DNA of 5,583 nucleotides from an uncultured Actinomycetes bacterium (lineage in GTDB: Bacteria > Actinomycetota > Actinomycetes > Nanopelagicales > Nanopelagicaceae). The position numbers and the translations under genes were made by a program. Numbering within the stretch: position 1 is the first letter of the stretch; each line of letters begins with the position of its first letter. Positions 1-5,418 of the stretch are shown in pieces. The notes beneath the pieces were generated by a model. That model made no database searches. It saw nothing but the letters and a program-made list of their open reading frames with translations, and was not told the origin of the DNA. The stretch covers positions 1 through 5,583 of the forward strand of contig CAIXDY010000125.1 in NCBI GenBank assembly GCA_903918325.1, read 5' to 3'.

Positions 1-1
1 G

Positions 2-193
2 GTAGGACTCTTCTTTATTTCAAACCCAAGTACGCCAATAACCATCAAGTTGGTTGGCTTGATGTCGATCTGCTTCTGCTACATCGGCACACGCAATGAA
101 TACTTCCCAAACTTTCGACTGCTTAAATCTATTGCTAAGAAAACTGGACGAAGCAAAGGTAATGATGGACACGGGCCCGAAGGCCAGCATTAA
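2..193 (+). CDS. C-terminal end of an unrecognised membrane protein (5' end outside window)
   Basis: This open frame enters from the left edge and ends at a TAA at 191-193, giving 63 visible residues. The first 30 or so are hydrophobic (for example GLFFISNP, then IKLVGLMSICFCYIG) and look like one or two membrane segments. A basic, polar tail follows (RLLKSIAKKTGRSKG) and ends in Gly/Asp/His-rich residues. That pattern fits the last transmembrane helix and cytoplasmic tail of an integral membrane protein. I do not recognise the family. The gene runs toward the tmRNA, so the two are convergent. The other two forward frames are broken in this stretch: frame 1, for instance, stops at a TGA at about 97-99. 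Confidence that it is coding is moderate because the start is missing. Confidence 0.6.
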   Translation, partial: VGLFFISNPSTPITIKLVGLMSICFCYIGTRNEYFPNFRLLKSIAKKTGRSKGNDGHGPEGQH

Positions 194-201
194 TTAATGT
201 G

Positions 202-236
202 GTGGAGGTTTTACTCTAACGCGCGCAACCTTCCAC
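202..236 (+). terminator. Possible terminator hairpin after the left-edge CDS
   Basis: GTGGAGGTT at 202-210 pairs with AACCTTCCAC at 227-236. This makes a 9-bp stem with one bulged T and a 16-base loop that contains GCGCGC. It begins 8 bases after the stop codon of the left-edge gene. The sequence after it (TCCTCATTCGC) is only weakly T-rich, so intrinsic termination is uncertain. Confidence 0.35.
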
Positions 237-244
237 TCCTCATT

Positions 245-276
245 CGCTTATAAATAAAGCGAGCTTTTTATCGCTC
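245..276 (-). terminator. Probable rho-independent terminator of the tmRNA gene
   Basis: On the minus strand GAGCGA (276-271) pairs with TCGCTT (262-257), including one G-U pair, around an 8-base loop. The T-rich run TTATTTAT follows at about 255-248. The hairpin begins 8 bases past the mature tmRNA end at 285, where an ssrA terminator is expected. The stem is short, so strength is uncertain. Confidence 0.5.
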
Positions 277-284
277 ACTCGTCG

Positions 285-652
285 TGGAGGTGCCGGGAAT
301 CGAACCCGGGTCCTTCGGTGCAAAAACAGAGCTTCTACGGGCGTAGTGTGATTATCGCTTTCTCAGTCCCGAAGTTTTTCCACACAACTCTTCGACGAAC
401 TCAGTTGCAAAACTGTTCTCTTTCACTGTTTGCAACACCAGTGAAATGAAGAGCTCTCTAGCGACGCTAGGTTCCAGGTCGAGAGCGGCACCTGGGCTAA
501 CGGCTTCAGACTGGCTTATGCAGCGAGTGTGAAAGCTTGCTGATTAGTGTCAGCAGTTATTTTTTGCACGGATTATTGGTTTACGAGATCATTCCGGCTT
601 CCTCGGCCCGCTTCCTCTGCCTCAACATCCAAAGTCGAGACCGTTCACCCCC
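285..652 (-). ncRNA. ssrA: Transfer-messenger RNA (tmRNA, 10Sa RNA), one-piece
   Basis: With SmpB and EF-Tu this RNA enters ribosomes stalled on mRNAs without a stop codon, accepts the nascent chain as a tRNA-Ala mimic and then supplies a short reading frame encoding a degradation tag. The 5' end on the minus strand is GGGGGTG (652-646). It pairs over seven positions with CACCTCC (292-286), forming the acceptor stem. The T arm GGGTTCGATTCCC lies just before the 3' end, and the tag frame ends in LAA. The discriminator is the A at 285, followed by CGA, so CCA is not encoded and must be added by CCA-adding enzyme. The mature length of 368 bases plus CCA is normal for a one-piece tmRNA. It lies downstream of smpB on the same strand. 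End positions are inferred from stem pairing. Confidence 0.95.
516..554 (-). other. tmRNA mRNA-like domain: proteolysis tag reading frame
   Basis: Reading minus-strand codons from GCT (554-552) to TAA (518-516) gives ADTNQQAFTLAA followed by a stop. The 12-residue tag ends in LAA, as expected for ClpXP/ClpAP-type recognition. The QQAF(A/T)LAA ending resembles high-GC actinobacterial tags such as those of Streptomyces. The resume codon was chosen because Ala-Asp/Asn-Thr is a usual actinobacterial tag start and the A-rich stretch upstream (AAAAAATAACT) matches the single-stranded region that positions the resume codon. Codons upstream in this frame remain open, so the exact resume point is inferred. 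Confidence 0.85.
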
Positions 653-661
653 AAGTGTGTT

Positions 662-713
662 TGTGCTTTCGCACATAAATCTTGGAGAAAAAGAAACGTA
701 ATTCTTTCTTCTC
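662..713 (-). promoter_or_regulatory. Tandem hairpins in the leader ahead of the tmRNA
   Basis: On the minus strand the arms 713-701 and 697-685 form a stem of 12 pairs out of 13, several of them G-U, around the loop TAC. A second hairpin, TGTGC-GAAA-GCACA (675-662), is a perfect 5-bp stem with a GNRA tetraloop and ends 9 bases before the mature tmRNA 5' end. Both would lie in any precursor transcribed from smpB, or from a promoter near the exact TTGACA at 727-722. I find no convincing -10 box 16-18 bases from that TTGACA. Roles in RNase III/RNase E processing or in attenuation are possible but unproven. Confidence 0.35.
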
Positions 714-803
714 TATGTAGTTGTCAAAACCCATCTGACTGCAAAGTAGAGATGAACGTCCATTCATTCCACAAAAAGTCCTGTGCTTGCCGTCGCTAAA
801 TCG

Positions 804-818
804 GCCCAAAAATTGGGC
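804..818. repeat. Inverted repeat in the smpB-ssrA gap
   Basis: GCCCAA (804-809) and TTGGGC (813-818) form a perfect 6-bp stem with a 3-base loop. No T-run follows on either strand, so it is not a typical terminator. The 653-936 gap holds no credible gene; its open frames are under about 20 codons. Confidence 0.4.
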
Positions 819-838
819 AAACTAGGCGGCGGTGTATT

Positions 839-853
839 AAGTGTAAGACACTT
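839..853. repeat. Second inverted repeat in the smpB-ssrA gap
   Basis: AAGTGT (839-844) and ACACTT (848-853) are perfect 6-bp arms around a 3-base loop. The repeat lies 20 bases from the repeat at 804-818. On the minus strand it comes about 85 bases after the smpB stop and is followed by AATACACC, without a T-run. It could be a weak 3' end structure of the smpB mRNA. Confidence 0.35.
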
Positions 854-936
854 TATGAAGAGGTCATAATCCACGAGGAATTACGCATAGCCGAGCGGAT
901 TTCTAAAAGGTTCTATAAACAAATTCAGCTCGTCTT

Positions 937-1437
937 TTACTCCTCGTAGCGTTTACTTGCGCGGCCGCTTTTGCCCGAAGTACCCCGTGAAACTACGCGG
1001 GCAACTTCACGATCGGCCTCGCGAGATTTAATCGCCTCGCGCTTATCGTGAGCTTTCTTTCCTCTAGCAACAGCAATTTCAACCTTGGCTTTGCCATCTT
1101 TAAAGTACAAAGAAAGTGGAACCAAAGTGGTGCCTGAATCTTTTAGCTTTCCAATTAACTTATTGAGTTCATTTTTATGCACTAATAGTTTGCGATCGCG
1201 CCGAGGTGTGTGATTTGTCCACGTGCCTTCGGTGTATTCAGGAATATGGATTCCACTCAGCCACAGTTCGCCATCGGTAACCATTGCAAAGCCATCTACA
1301 AGTGAAGCTCGGCCCAGGCGCAGTGATTTAACTTCAGTACCCGTTAAAACCATGCCACATTCGTACACATCTTCGATTGAATAATCATGGCGCGCCTTTT
1401 TATTTTGAGCAATAACTTTGCGGCCAACTTCTTTCAT
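937..1437 (-). CDS. smpB: SsrA-binding protein SmpB
   Basis: SmpB binds the tRNA-like domain of tmRNA and delivers it to the A site of stalled ribosomes, where its C-terminal tail probes the empty mRNA channel. The protein is 166 residues, normal for the family. Visible family hallmarks are NKKARHDYSIEDVYECGMVLTGTEVKSLR-type sequence (split here as residues 12-20 and 21-40), the SLVDGFAMV block (45-53), IPEYTEGTWTNHTPRRDRKLL-like sequence from about 65 to 85, and a basic tail (RGKKAHDKREAIKSREADR, 125-143). The ATG at 1437 is 10 bases after the ftsX stop and lacks a clear Shine-Dalgarno sequence, which suggests translation coupled to ftsX. The gene ends in TAA. Its RNA partner ssrA lies downstream on the same strand. 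The identification is firm. Confidence 0.97.
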   Translation of the reverse strand: MKEVGRKVIAQNKKARHDYSIEDVYECGMVLTGTEVKSLRLGRASLVDGFAMVTDGELWLSGIHIPEYTEGTWTNHTPRRDRKLLVHKNELNKLIGKLKDSGTTLVPLSLYFKDGKAKVEIAVARGKKAHDKREAIKSREADREVARVVSRGTSGKSGRASKRYEE

Positions 1438-1447
1438 GAAAGTTCGC

Positions 1448-2350
1448 TTAGACCTTGAGGTAGCGACGAAGTGTGATTACTGAAGCAACAGTTGAAACAA
1501 AGAGACCCGTTGCTAATAAGTAAGCTGATGAAACCCACACTTGGCCCCACCCGAAGAACTTAGTGAATGAAAGCAGCGGAGCCACCTTTGAATCAATCAC
1601 GCTCTTTAATGCTGCAAGTAAACCTGTTGCTAATGCCCAACCAACAATGGCCGAGATGATTCCTTCCAATAAGAAAGGCAATTGAATGGACCACGACGAT
1701 GCGCCAACAAGTTTCATAACGCCGGTTTCACGTCGCCGGTTAAAGGCGGCAATTCTTAAAGTATTACTAATAAGCAGGGCTGCAGTTAAAACTGAAGCAA
1801 GTCCTACAAGTAATGCACCGTTTCGAAGCACGCCTAATAATTTAAAGAACTTATCTAAAATTGTTCGTTGATCCTGCACCACATCAACGCCTGGGCGTCC
1901 CGAAAATGCGCTAACAATTACCGCAAACTGGGTTGGATCTTTCATTTTCACTCGAAATGATTCCGGCAATTGATCTGCAGTCACATTTGCAGCAATTGCT
2001 GAATCTTTAAAGCGTTCCTGGAAATGCGTAAATGCTTGTGATTGTGATTCGTAATAAACCGAAGCAACCGATGGCATGGCTTGCAAGTCCTGTTGGATTT
2101 GAAGGCGCTGGCCTGAAGTTACAACGCCGCCGGCACATGAAGGTGATTCAGATAAAGAACCGCAGAGAAAGACTGAGACTTCAATCTTGTCATACCAATA
2201 ATCCTTCATTGCGCCTACTTGGGCATTTGAAAGAAGGCCGATTCCAAGCAATGACAATGAGATAGCTGTTGTAACAATGACGGCAAAGGTCATGGTCATA
2301 TTTCGGCGAAGACCTATACCAACTTCGCTTAAAAGAAACCGTGCGCGCAT
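1448..2350 (-). CDS. ftsX: Cell division protein FtsX, permease-like subunit of FtsEX
   Basis: FtsX is the membrane partner of FtsE. The complex does not transport a solute; it transmits ATP-driven shape changes across the membrane to peptidoglycan hydrolases at the division site (RipC in mycobacteria, by family knowledge). The 300 residues show the FtsX layout: cytoplasmic N-terminus ending in basic residues (about 1-18), TM1 (about 20-42), a large extracytoplasmic domain (about 45-172), then TM2 (about 175-199), TM3 (about 226-249) and TM4 (about 272-295). RRRETGVMKLVGAS (205-218) is the conserved cytoplasmic loop between TM2 and TM3. Cys63 and Cys72 in the outer domain could form a disulfide, as in the mycobacterial protein. 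The ATG is preceded at 6 bases by GGGG, which directly follows the ftsE TAG stop, so translation is probably coupled. Confidence 0.95.
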   Translation of the reverse strand: MRARFLLSEVGIGLRRNMTMTFAVIVTTAISLSLLGIGLLSNAQVGAMKDYWYDKIEVSVFLCGSLSESPSCAGGVVTSGQRLQIQQDLQAMPSVASVYYESQSQAFTHFQERFKDSAIAANVTADQLPESFRVKMKDPTQFAVIVSAFSGRPGVDVVQDQRTILDKFFKLLGVLRNGALLVGLASVLTAALLISNTLRIAAFNRRRETGVMKLVGASSWSIQLPFLLEGIISAIVGWALATGLLAALKSVIDSKVAPLLSFTKFFGWGQVWVSSAYLLATGLFVSTVASVITLRRYLKV

Positions 2351-2359
2351 GTGCTGCCC

Positions 2360-3049
2360 CTATCCCGTGTATCCATAGACACCGCGGACTTGGTCGCGGA
2401 TGACGTGGCCTAAATCTAATTCAATAACGCGCTTTCGCATTTGATCCACGATGCCCGCATCGTGCGTTGCCATGAGCACGGTAGTGCCTTCGCGGTTAAT
2501 ACGATCTAGTAATTTCATAATTCCAACAGAAGTTGCGGGGTCTAAGTTTCCAGTTGGTTCGTCGGCAATCAAGATCGGCGGGCGGCTGACATATGCGCGA
2601 GCAATTGCCACACGCTGTTGCTCGCCACCTGAAATCTCTGACGGCAAACGATCCCCTTTATCTTCAAGACCAACAAGTTCTAGTACTTCAGGAACTTCAC
2701 GGTCAATTTCTTTTTGTGAATAACCAAGTACGTGCAAAGCAAAAGCCACATTTTCGGTAATAGTTTTATTTGGCAATAAACGGAAATCTTGGAATACGGT
2801 TCCGACCTGACGGCGAAGCTCTGGAACTTTGTGATTAGCAAGAGTCCCTAAATCTTTACCCGCTACATGGATCACGCCAGATGTTGGGCGTTCTTCGCGA
2901 AGGATCAAACGTAGAAAAGTTGATTTACCAGAACCTGAAAGTCCCACAAGGAAAACAAACTCACCTTTAACAATTTCAAGATTGACTGCATCAAGGGCTG
3001 GCCGTTCTTGTCCTGGGTAGATTTTCGTGACGTTCTCGAACTTAATCAT
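2360..3049 (-). CDS. ftsE: Cell division ATP-binding protein FtsE
   Basis: FtsE is the cytoplasmic ABC-type ATPase that drives FtsX and so gates septal peptidoglycan hydrolysis. Visible motifs are Walker A GLSGSGKST (36-44), the Q-loop VFQDFRLLP (85-93), the ABC signature SGGEQQR (140-146), Walker B ILIADEPTG (159-167) with catalytic Glu164, the D-loop NLD (168-170) and the H-loop ATHD (194-197). All key residues are present. I chose the ATG at 3049, giving MIKFENVTKIYPG and 229 residues, the usual actinobacterial length. GGGAG (3060-3056) sits 6 bases before it. The frame stays open to another ATG at 3151, but those 34 extra residues look like leader sequence. The stop is 9 bases from ftsX. 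Confidence 0.96.
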   Translation of the reverse strand: MIKFENVTKIYPGQERPALDAVNLEIVKGEFVFLVGLSGSGKSTFLRLILREERPTSGVIHVAGKDLGTLANHKVPELRRQVGTVFQDFRLLPNKTITENVAFALHVLGYSQKEIDREVPEVLELVGLEDKGDRLPSEISGGEQQRVAIARAYVSRPPILIADEPTGNLDPATSVGIMKLLDRINREGTTVLMATHDAGIVDQMRKRVIELDLGHVIRDQVRGVYGYTG

Positions 3050-3258
3050 GTAAATCTCCCATTGCATCTGCGGCGCGGATATCGGGGAATCCGCTTCGTC
3101 CTGCCCATAGTTTATGGAAAAGGAGAGCAAATGCGGGTACGTAACGCGCATTTAAGCCTGAGAAAAACTGTGATTTAAGCCTACGAGGTGTGCACATCTG
3201 TGAAACGCGGTGCAGGCAAACTCTCTTATATTTTATTAGTCAGAAGTAGTGCGGTTTA
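3050..3258 (-). promoter_or_regulatory. prfB-ftsE gap and ftsE leader
   Basis: No gene is seen here. On the minus strand, after the prfB stop (TAATAA), it holds an 8-bp palindrome TGTGCACA (3196-3189) and two copies of AGGCTTAAAT (3182-3173 and 3159-3150) spaced 23 bases apart. It also holds a possible -10 box TAAACT (3114-3109) inside the small inverted repeat CCATA-N3-TATGG. A hairpin with GCGGAT/ATCCGC arms (3094-3089 with 3080-3075) and an 8-base loop lies between this box and the ftsE ribosome binding site. No good -35 box or prfB terminator is evident, so read-through from prfB is also possible. Confidence 0.3.
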
Positions 3259-4359
3259 TTAGCTGCTGCGACGCCATCTGATGCCGGCCTCGATAAATTC
3301 ATCGATTTCACCATTTAATACCGCTGAGGTATTTCCAGTTTCATAATCTGTGCGCAAATCCTTCACCATTTGATATGGCGCTAAAACATAGGAACGCATT
3401 TGATTACCCCACGATCCAGAGTTATCCCCCTTTAGCGCATTCATTTTCGCTTGCTCTTCTTGGCGGCGGCGTTCTAATAACTTAGATTGCAGAACTGCCA
3501 TCGCAGTTGCCTTGTTCTGAATTTGTGAGCGTTCGTTTTGGCAAGAAACAACTATGCCCGTTGGAATATGAGTTAAACGCACCGCTGAGTCAGTTGTATT
3601 CACACCTTGTCCACCAGGACCAGATGATCGATACACGTCCACGCGAATTTCTTTTTCATCAATTTCTACGTGATCACTTTGTTCAACGACTGGAACAACT
3701 TCAACTCCAGCAAAAGAAGTATGTCGGCGGCTTTGGCTATCAAAGGGAGAAATACGCACTAGTCGATGTGTTCCCTGTTCTACAGACAAAGTGCCATAGG
3801 CATATGGAGCAGTGACTCGGAATGTGGTTGATTTGATACCGGCTTCTTCGGCGTACGAAGTTTCAAGAACATCAACTTTAAAATTATGTCGCTCGCAATA
3901 GCGCAAATACATGCGCATGATCATTTCAGCCCAATCAGCTGCTTCAACGCCGCCAGCCTCTGATCGAATAGTTATAAGCGCATCACGATCGTCATATTCA
4001 CCATTGAGCAGAGTTTGAACTTCTAATTCGCTGATTGATTTCTTTACGGCATCTAACTCTTTTTCTGCATCGGCAATTCCAGAGCCATCGGGCTCACTGG
4101 CTGCTAATTCAAAAAGAATGGGTAAGTCTTCAACGCGTTGACGCAATCCAGATAATTTAGCTATCTCTGATTGCACACGGGAAAGTCGGCTCGTGATTTT
4201 TTGAGCTGTTTCTGGATCGTCCCAAAGATTAGGTACGCCGGCTTCAACCTCTAACTCAGCCGCCTGCTTGCGTAGCTTTGGAAGATCTAAGACTTTTTCA
4301 ATTGAAACAAGGGTCGCGTCAATCTCATTTATCTCTAATTGATATTCGCGCGCGGCCAT
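3259..4359 (-). CDS. prfB: Peptide chain release factor 2 (RF2)
   Basis: RF2 recognises UGA and UAA stop codons in the ribosomal A site and triggers peptide release. The 366 residues match the usual length. They comprise an N-terminal helical domain (about 1-120), the codon-recognition region with the RF2-specific SPF tripeptide (204-206), and the catalytic domain with GGQ (249-251) in SSGPGGQGVNTTDSAVRLTH. RRHTSFAGVEV and the C-terminal VKDLRTDYETGN block are also family hallmarks. RF1 carries PxT rather than SPF, so the RF2 call is firm. The frame is continuous from ATG to TAA TAA with no internal UGA, so the autoregulatory +1 frameshift of E. coli prfB is absent. No Shine-Dalgarno precedes the ATG; see the -10-like element at 4367-4372. 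ftsE lies 209 bases downstream. Confidence 0.97.
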   Translation of the reverse strand: MAAREYQLEINEIDATLVSIEKVLDLPKLRKQAAELEVEAGVPNLWDDPETAQKITSRLSRVQSEIAKLSGLRQRVEDLPILFELAASEPDGSGIADAEKELDAVKKSISELEVQTLLNGEYDDRDALITIRSEAGGVEAADWAEMIMRMYLRYCERHNFKVDVLETSYAEEAGIKSTTFRVTAPYAYGTLSVEQGTHRLVRISPFDSQSRRHTSFAGVEVVPVVEQSDHVEIDEKEIRVDVYRSSGPGGQGVNTTDSAVRLTHIPTGIVVSCQNERSQIQNKATAMAVLQSKLLERRRQEEQAKMNALKGDNSGSWGNQMRSYVLAPYQMVKDLRTDYETGNTSAVLNGEIDEFIEAGIRWRRSS

Positions 4360-4366
4360 ATGGCTA

Positions 4367-4372
4367 AGACTA
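4367..4372 (-). promoter_or_regulatory. Possible -10 box for a leaderless prfB transcript
   Basis: TAGTCT on the minus strand fits the TANNNT form of actinobacterial -10 boxes and ends exactly 7 bases before the prfB ATG. Transcription would then start at or beside the start codon. The lack of any Shine-Dalgarno sequence before prfB agrees with a leaderless mRNA, which is common in Actinobacteria. No good -35 box is seen. Confidence 0.35.
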
Positions 4373-4389
4373 CGATGCTTCGCAATTAA

Positions 4390-4438
4390 TATTGAAACAA
4401 AGAAGAAGCCCCTAACTCCAATGGAGCTAAGGGCTTCT
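4390..4438 (-). terminator. Strong rho-independent terminator of the zinc-ribbon gene
   Basis: Arms 4438-4423 and 4419-4404 form a 16-bp stem with a 3-base loop. On the minus-strand RNA all 16 positions pair, two of them as G-U; on the plus strand those two become A-C mismatches, so the structure belongs to minus-strand transcription. The T-rich TCTTTGTTTC follows at about 4402-4393. It ends the transcript from the gene at 4477-4641 and insulates prfB. Confidence 0.88.
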
Positions 4439-4450
4439 CTTAACGCTAGA

Positions 4451-4468
4451 CGCTCAATACATTGAGCG
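4451..4468. repeat. Near-perfect palindrome downstream of the zinc-ribbon gene
   Basis: CGCTCAAT (4451-4458) and ATTGAGCG (4461-4468) are perfect 8-bp arms with a 2-base centre; as RNA this is 7 bp with a 4-base loop. It lies 8 bases past the stop of the 54-residue gene, ahead of the strong terminator, and has no T-run of its own. The same 8-mer recurs at 4734-4741, upstream of that gene. Confidence 0.6.
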
Positions 4469-4476
4469 AAATTTAA

Positions 4477-4641
4477 TTACTGTGCTTTGCCAAGAATACG
4501 ATTGACCTTGGTGCCACACACTGGGCAGATACCCTGTGCCATGCGGCGACCTGAGTCAGAAACTTTTACAGTTCCTTCGAAATCACGCTTCTCTTTGCAC
4601 TTAACGCAGTAAGCGTCACCTTTGTATGTCTCTACTGTCAT
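4477..4641 (-). CDS. Small zinc-ribbon protein, DUF5679 type
   Basis: This 54-residue protein is MTVETYKGDAYCVKC followed by KEKRDFEG and ends GTKVNRILGKAQ. Two CxxC pairs (Cys12/Cys15 and Cys39/Cys42) make a zinc-ribbon knuckle pair. The KCKEKRDFEG block and SDSGRRMAQG with CPVCGTK match the small actinobacterial proteins annotated as DUF5679, recognised from memory. Function is unknown; the fold suggests nucleic-acid or protein binding. The open frame extends upstream to 4740, but GGAGG at 4654-4650 lies only 2 bases from the ATG at 4647 and an ideal 8 bases from the ATG at 4641. I therefore start at 4641. It stands alone, with its own leader and a strong terminator. Confidence 0.88.
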   Translation of the reverse strand: MTVETYKGDAYCVKCKEKRDFEGTVKVSDSGRRMAQGICPVCGTKVNRILGKAQ

Positions 4642-4649
4642 TGTCATGT

Positions 4650-4654
4650 CCTCC
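4650..4654 (-). promoter_or_regulatory. Ribosome binding site that decides the zinc-ribbon gene start
   Basis: A perfect GGAGG core on the minus strand sits 8 bases before the ATG at 4641. It is too close (2 bases) to the in-frame ATG at 4647, and the longer open frame to 4740 would bury it inside coding sequence. Confidence 0.75.
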
Positions 4655-4682
4655 GATCGACGCTTGCAATCCCGTGGGAGTT

Positions 4683-4702
4683 GCTCCCCGTGCGGGGCGA
4701 GC
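4683..4702 (-). promoter_or_regulatory. GC-rich hairpin in the leader of the zinc-ribbon gene
   Basis: GCTCGCCCC (4702-4694) pairs with GGGGAGC (4689-4683) around the loop GCAC, leaving two bulged bases. It lies about 30 bases before the ribosome binding site, with no T-run, so it is a leader structure rather than a terminator. TATCGT at 4723-4718 is a weak candidate -10 box just upstream, which would place the hairpin near the 5' end of the mRNA. Confidence 0.4.
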
Positions 4703-4796
4703 GTTCTGTTAAGCATGACGATACCCCTCGCCACGCTCAATCAGGCGTAACTAGGCATAAGTGGCAGGGAGTTTTTTAAAGAACTTTGAGTGGGTC

Positions 4797-5411
4797 CTAG
4801 GCCTGCAGAAGTTTCTTCAGCGCCTCTGGGGCTGCGAGCGCGGTTTCAGCGGCCTCATATCCATCCAAATAGGCGCTGGCTAGCTCAGCTTTGGGAAAGC
4901 GCTCTAGCATCGCCTTAAATTCGGCGCCGTGATCGAAAAATTGAAGATGAATCGCCTCATGAAACAGGACATAGTCCAAGGCATACTCCGGGGCGCCCTT
5001 AAGTCGATCCGAGATCCGGATGGTGCGATCCACGGAGGTGCATGAACCCCAGCGCTCGCGCATCGCGCGCCATGCCACAGATATAGGCCTCAACGTGATT
5101 TCTGGAGCTAATTCACTTAATAGTTCATCGATTCGAGCGGCTAGAGCCTCTTCGCTCATGGTTATGGCCGCTTCTTGGGCCCGAATCTTGGCCACCATCT
5201 CTGGAACCATCGCCCGTTCATCGGCTTTGCTCATTCTGGCCGGGATAGAGACAACAATTCGACCGCCTTGGCGATATGCCGAGATGTTTTTCTTGCGCCG
5301 GGTAGATCGGATCACGACTATCTCGCCCTCAGTGATCCCAGGCAAGGTGGCATCAGGATCTAAATCCGAAATCTCCATATGGCGCACGGTATCGAAATCA
5401 TCCTGATCCAC
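4797..5411 (-). CDS. YgjP/DUF45-type zinc metallohydrolase (M48-like)
   Basis: The protein belongs to the YgjP-like (DUF45, formerly SprT-related) family of predicted zinc-dependent hydrolases; substrate and physiological role are not established. With the GTG start it has 204 residues. The C-terminal half holds RERWGSCTS (118-126), the family's RWGSC block, and FHEAIH (150-155), an HExxH zinc site with His151, Glu152 and His155. A third likely ligand, His161, follows in FDHGAEF. The N-terminal half has the RRKKNISAYRQGGRIVVSIP strand region and a charged helical stretch. No signal peptide or membrane segment is seen, so it is cytoplasmic. GTG at 5411 was chosen because GAGG sits 6 bases before it; a TTG at 5423 is possible but has no ribosome binding site. 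GC is about 54%, above prfB at about 44%. It ends in TAG without an obvious terminator. Confidence 0.88.
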   Translation of the reverse strand: MDQDDFDTVRHMEISDLDPDATLPGITEGEIVVIRSTRRKKNISAYRQGGRIVVSIPARMSKADERAMVPEMVAKIRAQEAAITMSEEALAARIDELLSELAPEITLRPISVAWRAMRERWGSCTSVDRTIRISDRLKGAPEYALDYVLFHEAIHLQFFDHGAEFKAMLERFPKAELASAYLDGYEAAETALAAPEALKKLLQA

Positions 5412-5418
5412 TGGAAAC

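Noticed and set aside
285..310. tmRNA 3' end as an attachment site of a genomic island
   Set aside because: ssrA is a common integration target, but no second copy of its 3' end, integrase or mobile gene is visible in the window.
721..777. Short open frames of about 15 codons on both strands in the smpB-ssrA gap
   Set aside because: They have no ribosome binding site, are very short and are expected by chance.
889..898. AGCCGAGCGG, resembling the D-arm start of a tRNA-Ser or tRNA-Leu
   Set aside because: No T arm with GGTTCGA-type sequence or matching acceptor stem lies at the right distance on that strand.
1686..1871. Plus-strand open frames inside ftsX, ftsE, prfB and the metallohydrolase gene (for example 1686-1871, 2032-2265, 2451-2723, 3507-3815, 5020-5406)
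   Set aside because: They are antisense shadows of firmly identified genes, with no family resemblance.
3050..3151. 34-residue in-frame N-terminal extension of FtsE starting at an ATG at 3151
   Set aside because: The extension resembles no part of FtsE, it covers leader structures, and the ATG at 3049 has a good ribosome binding site and gives the family length.
4642..4740. 33-residue N-terminal extension of the zinc-ribbon protein
   Set aside because: It would bury the GGAGG ribosome binding site and a GC-rich hairpin inside coding sequence; family members as I recall them begin close to the ETYKG block.
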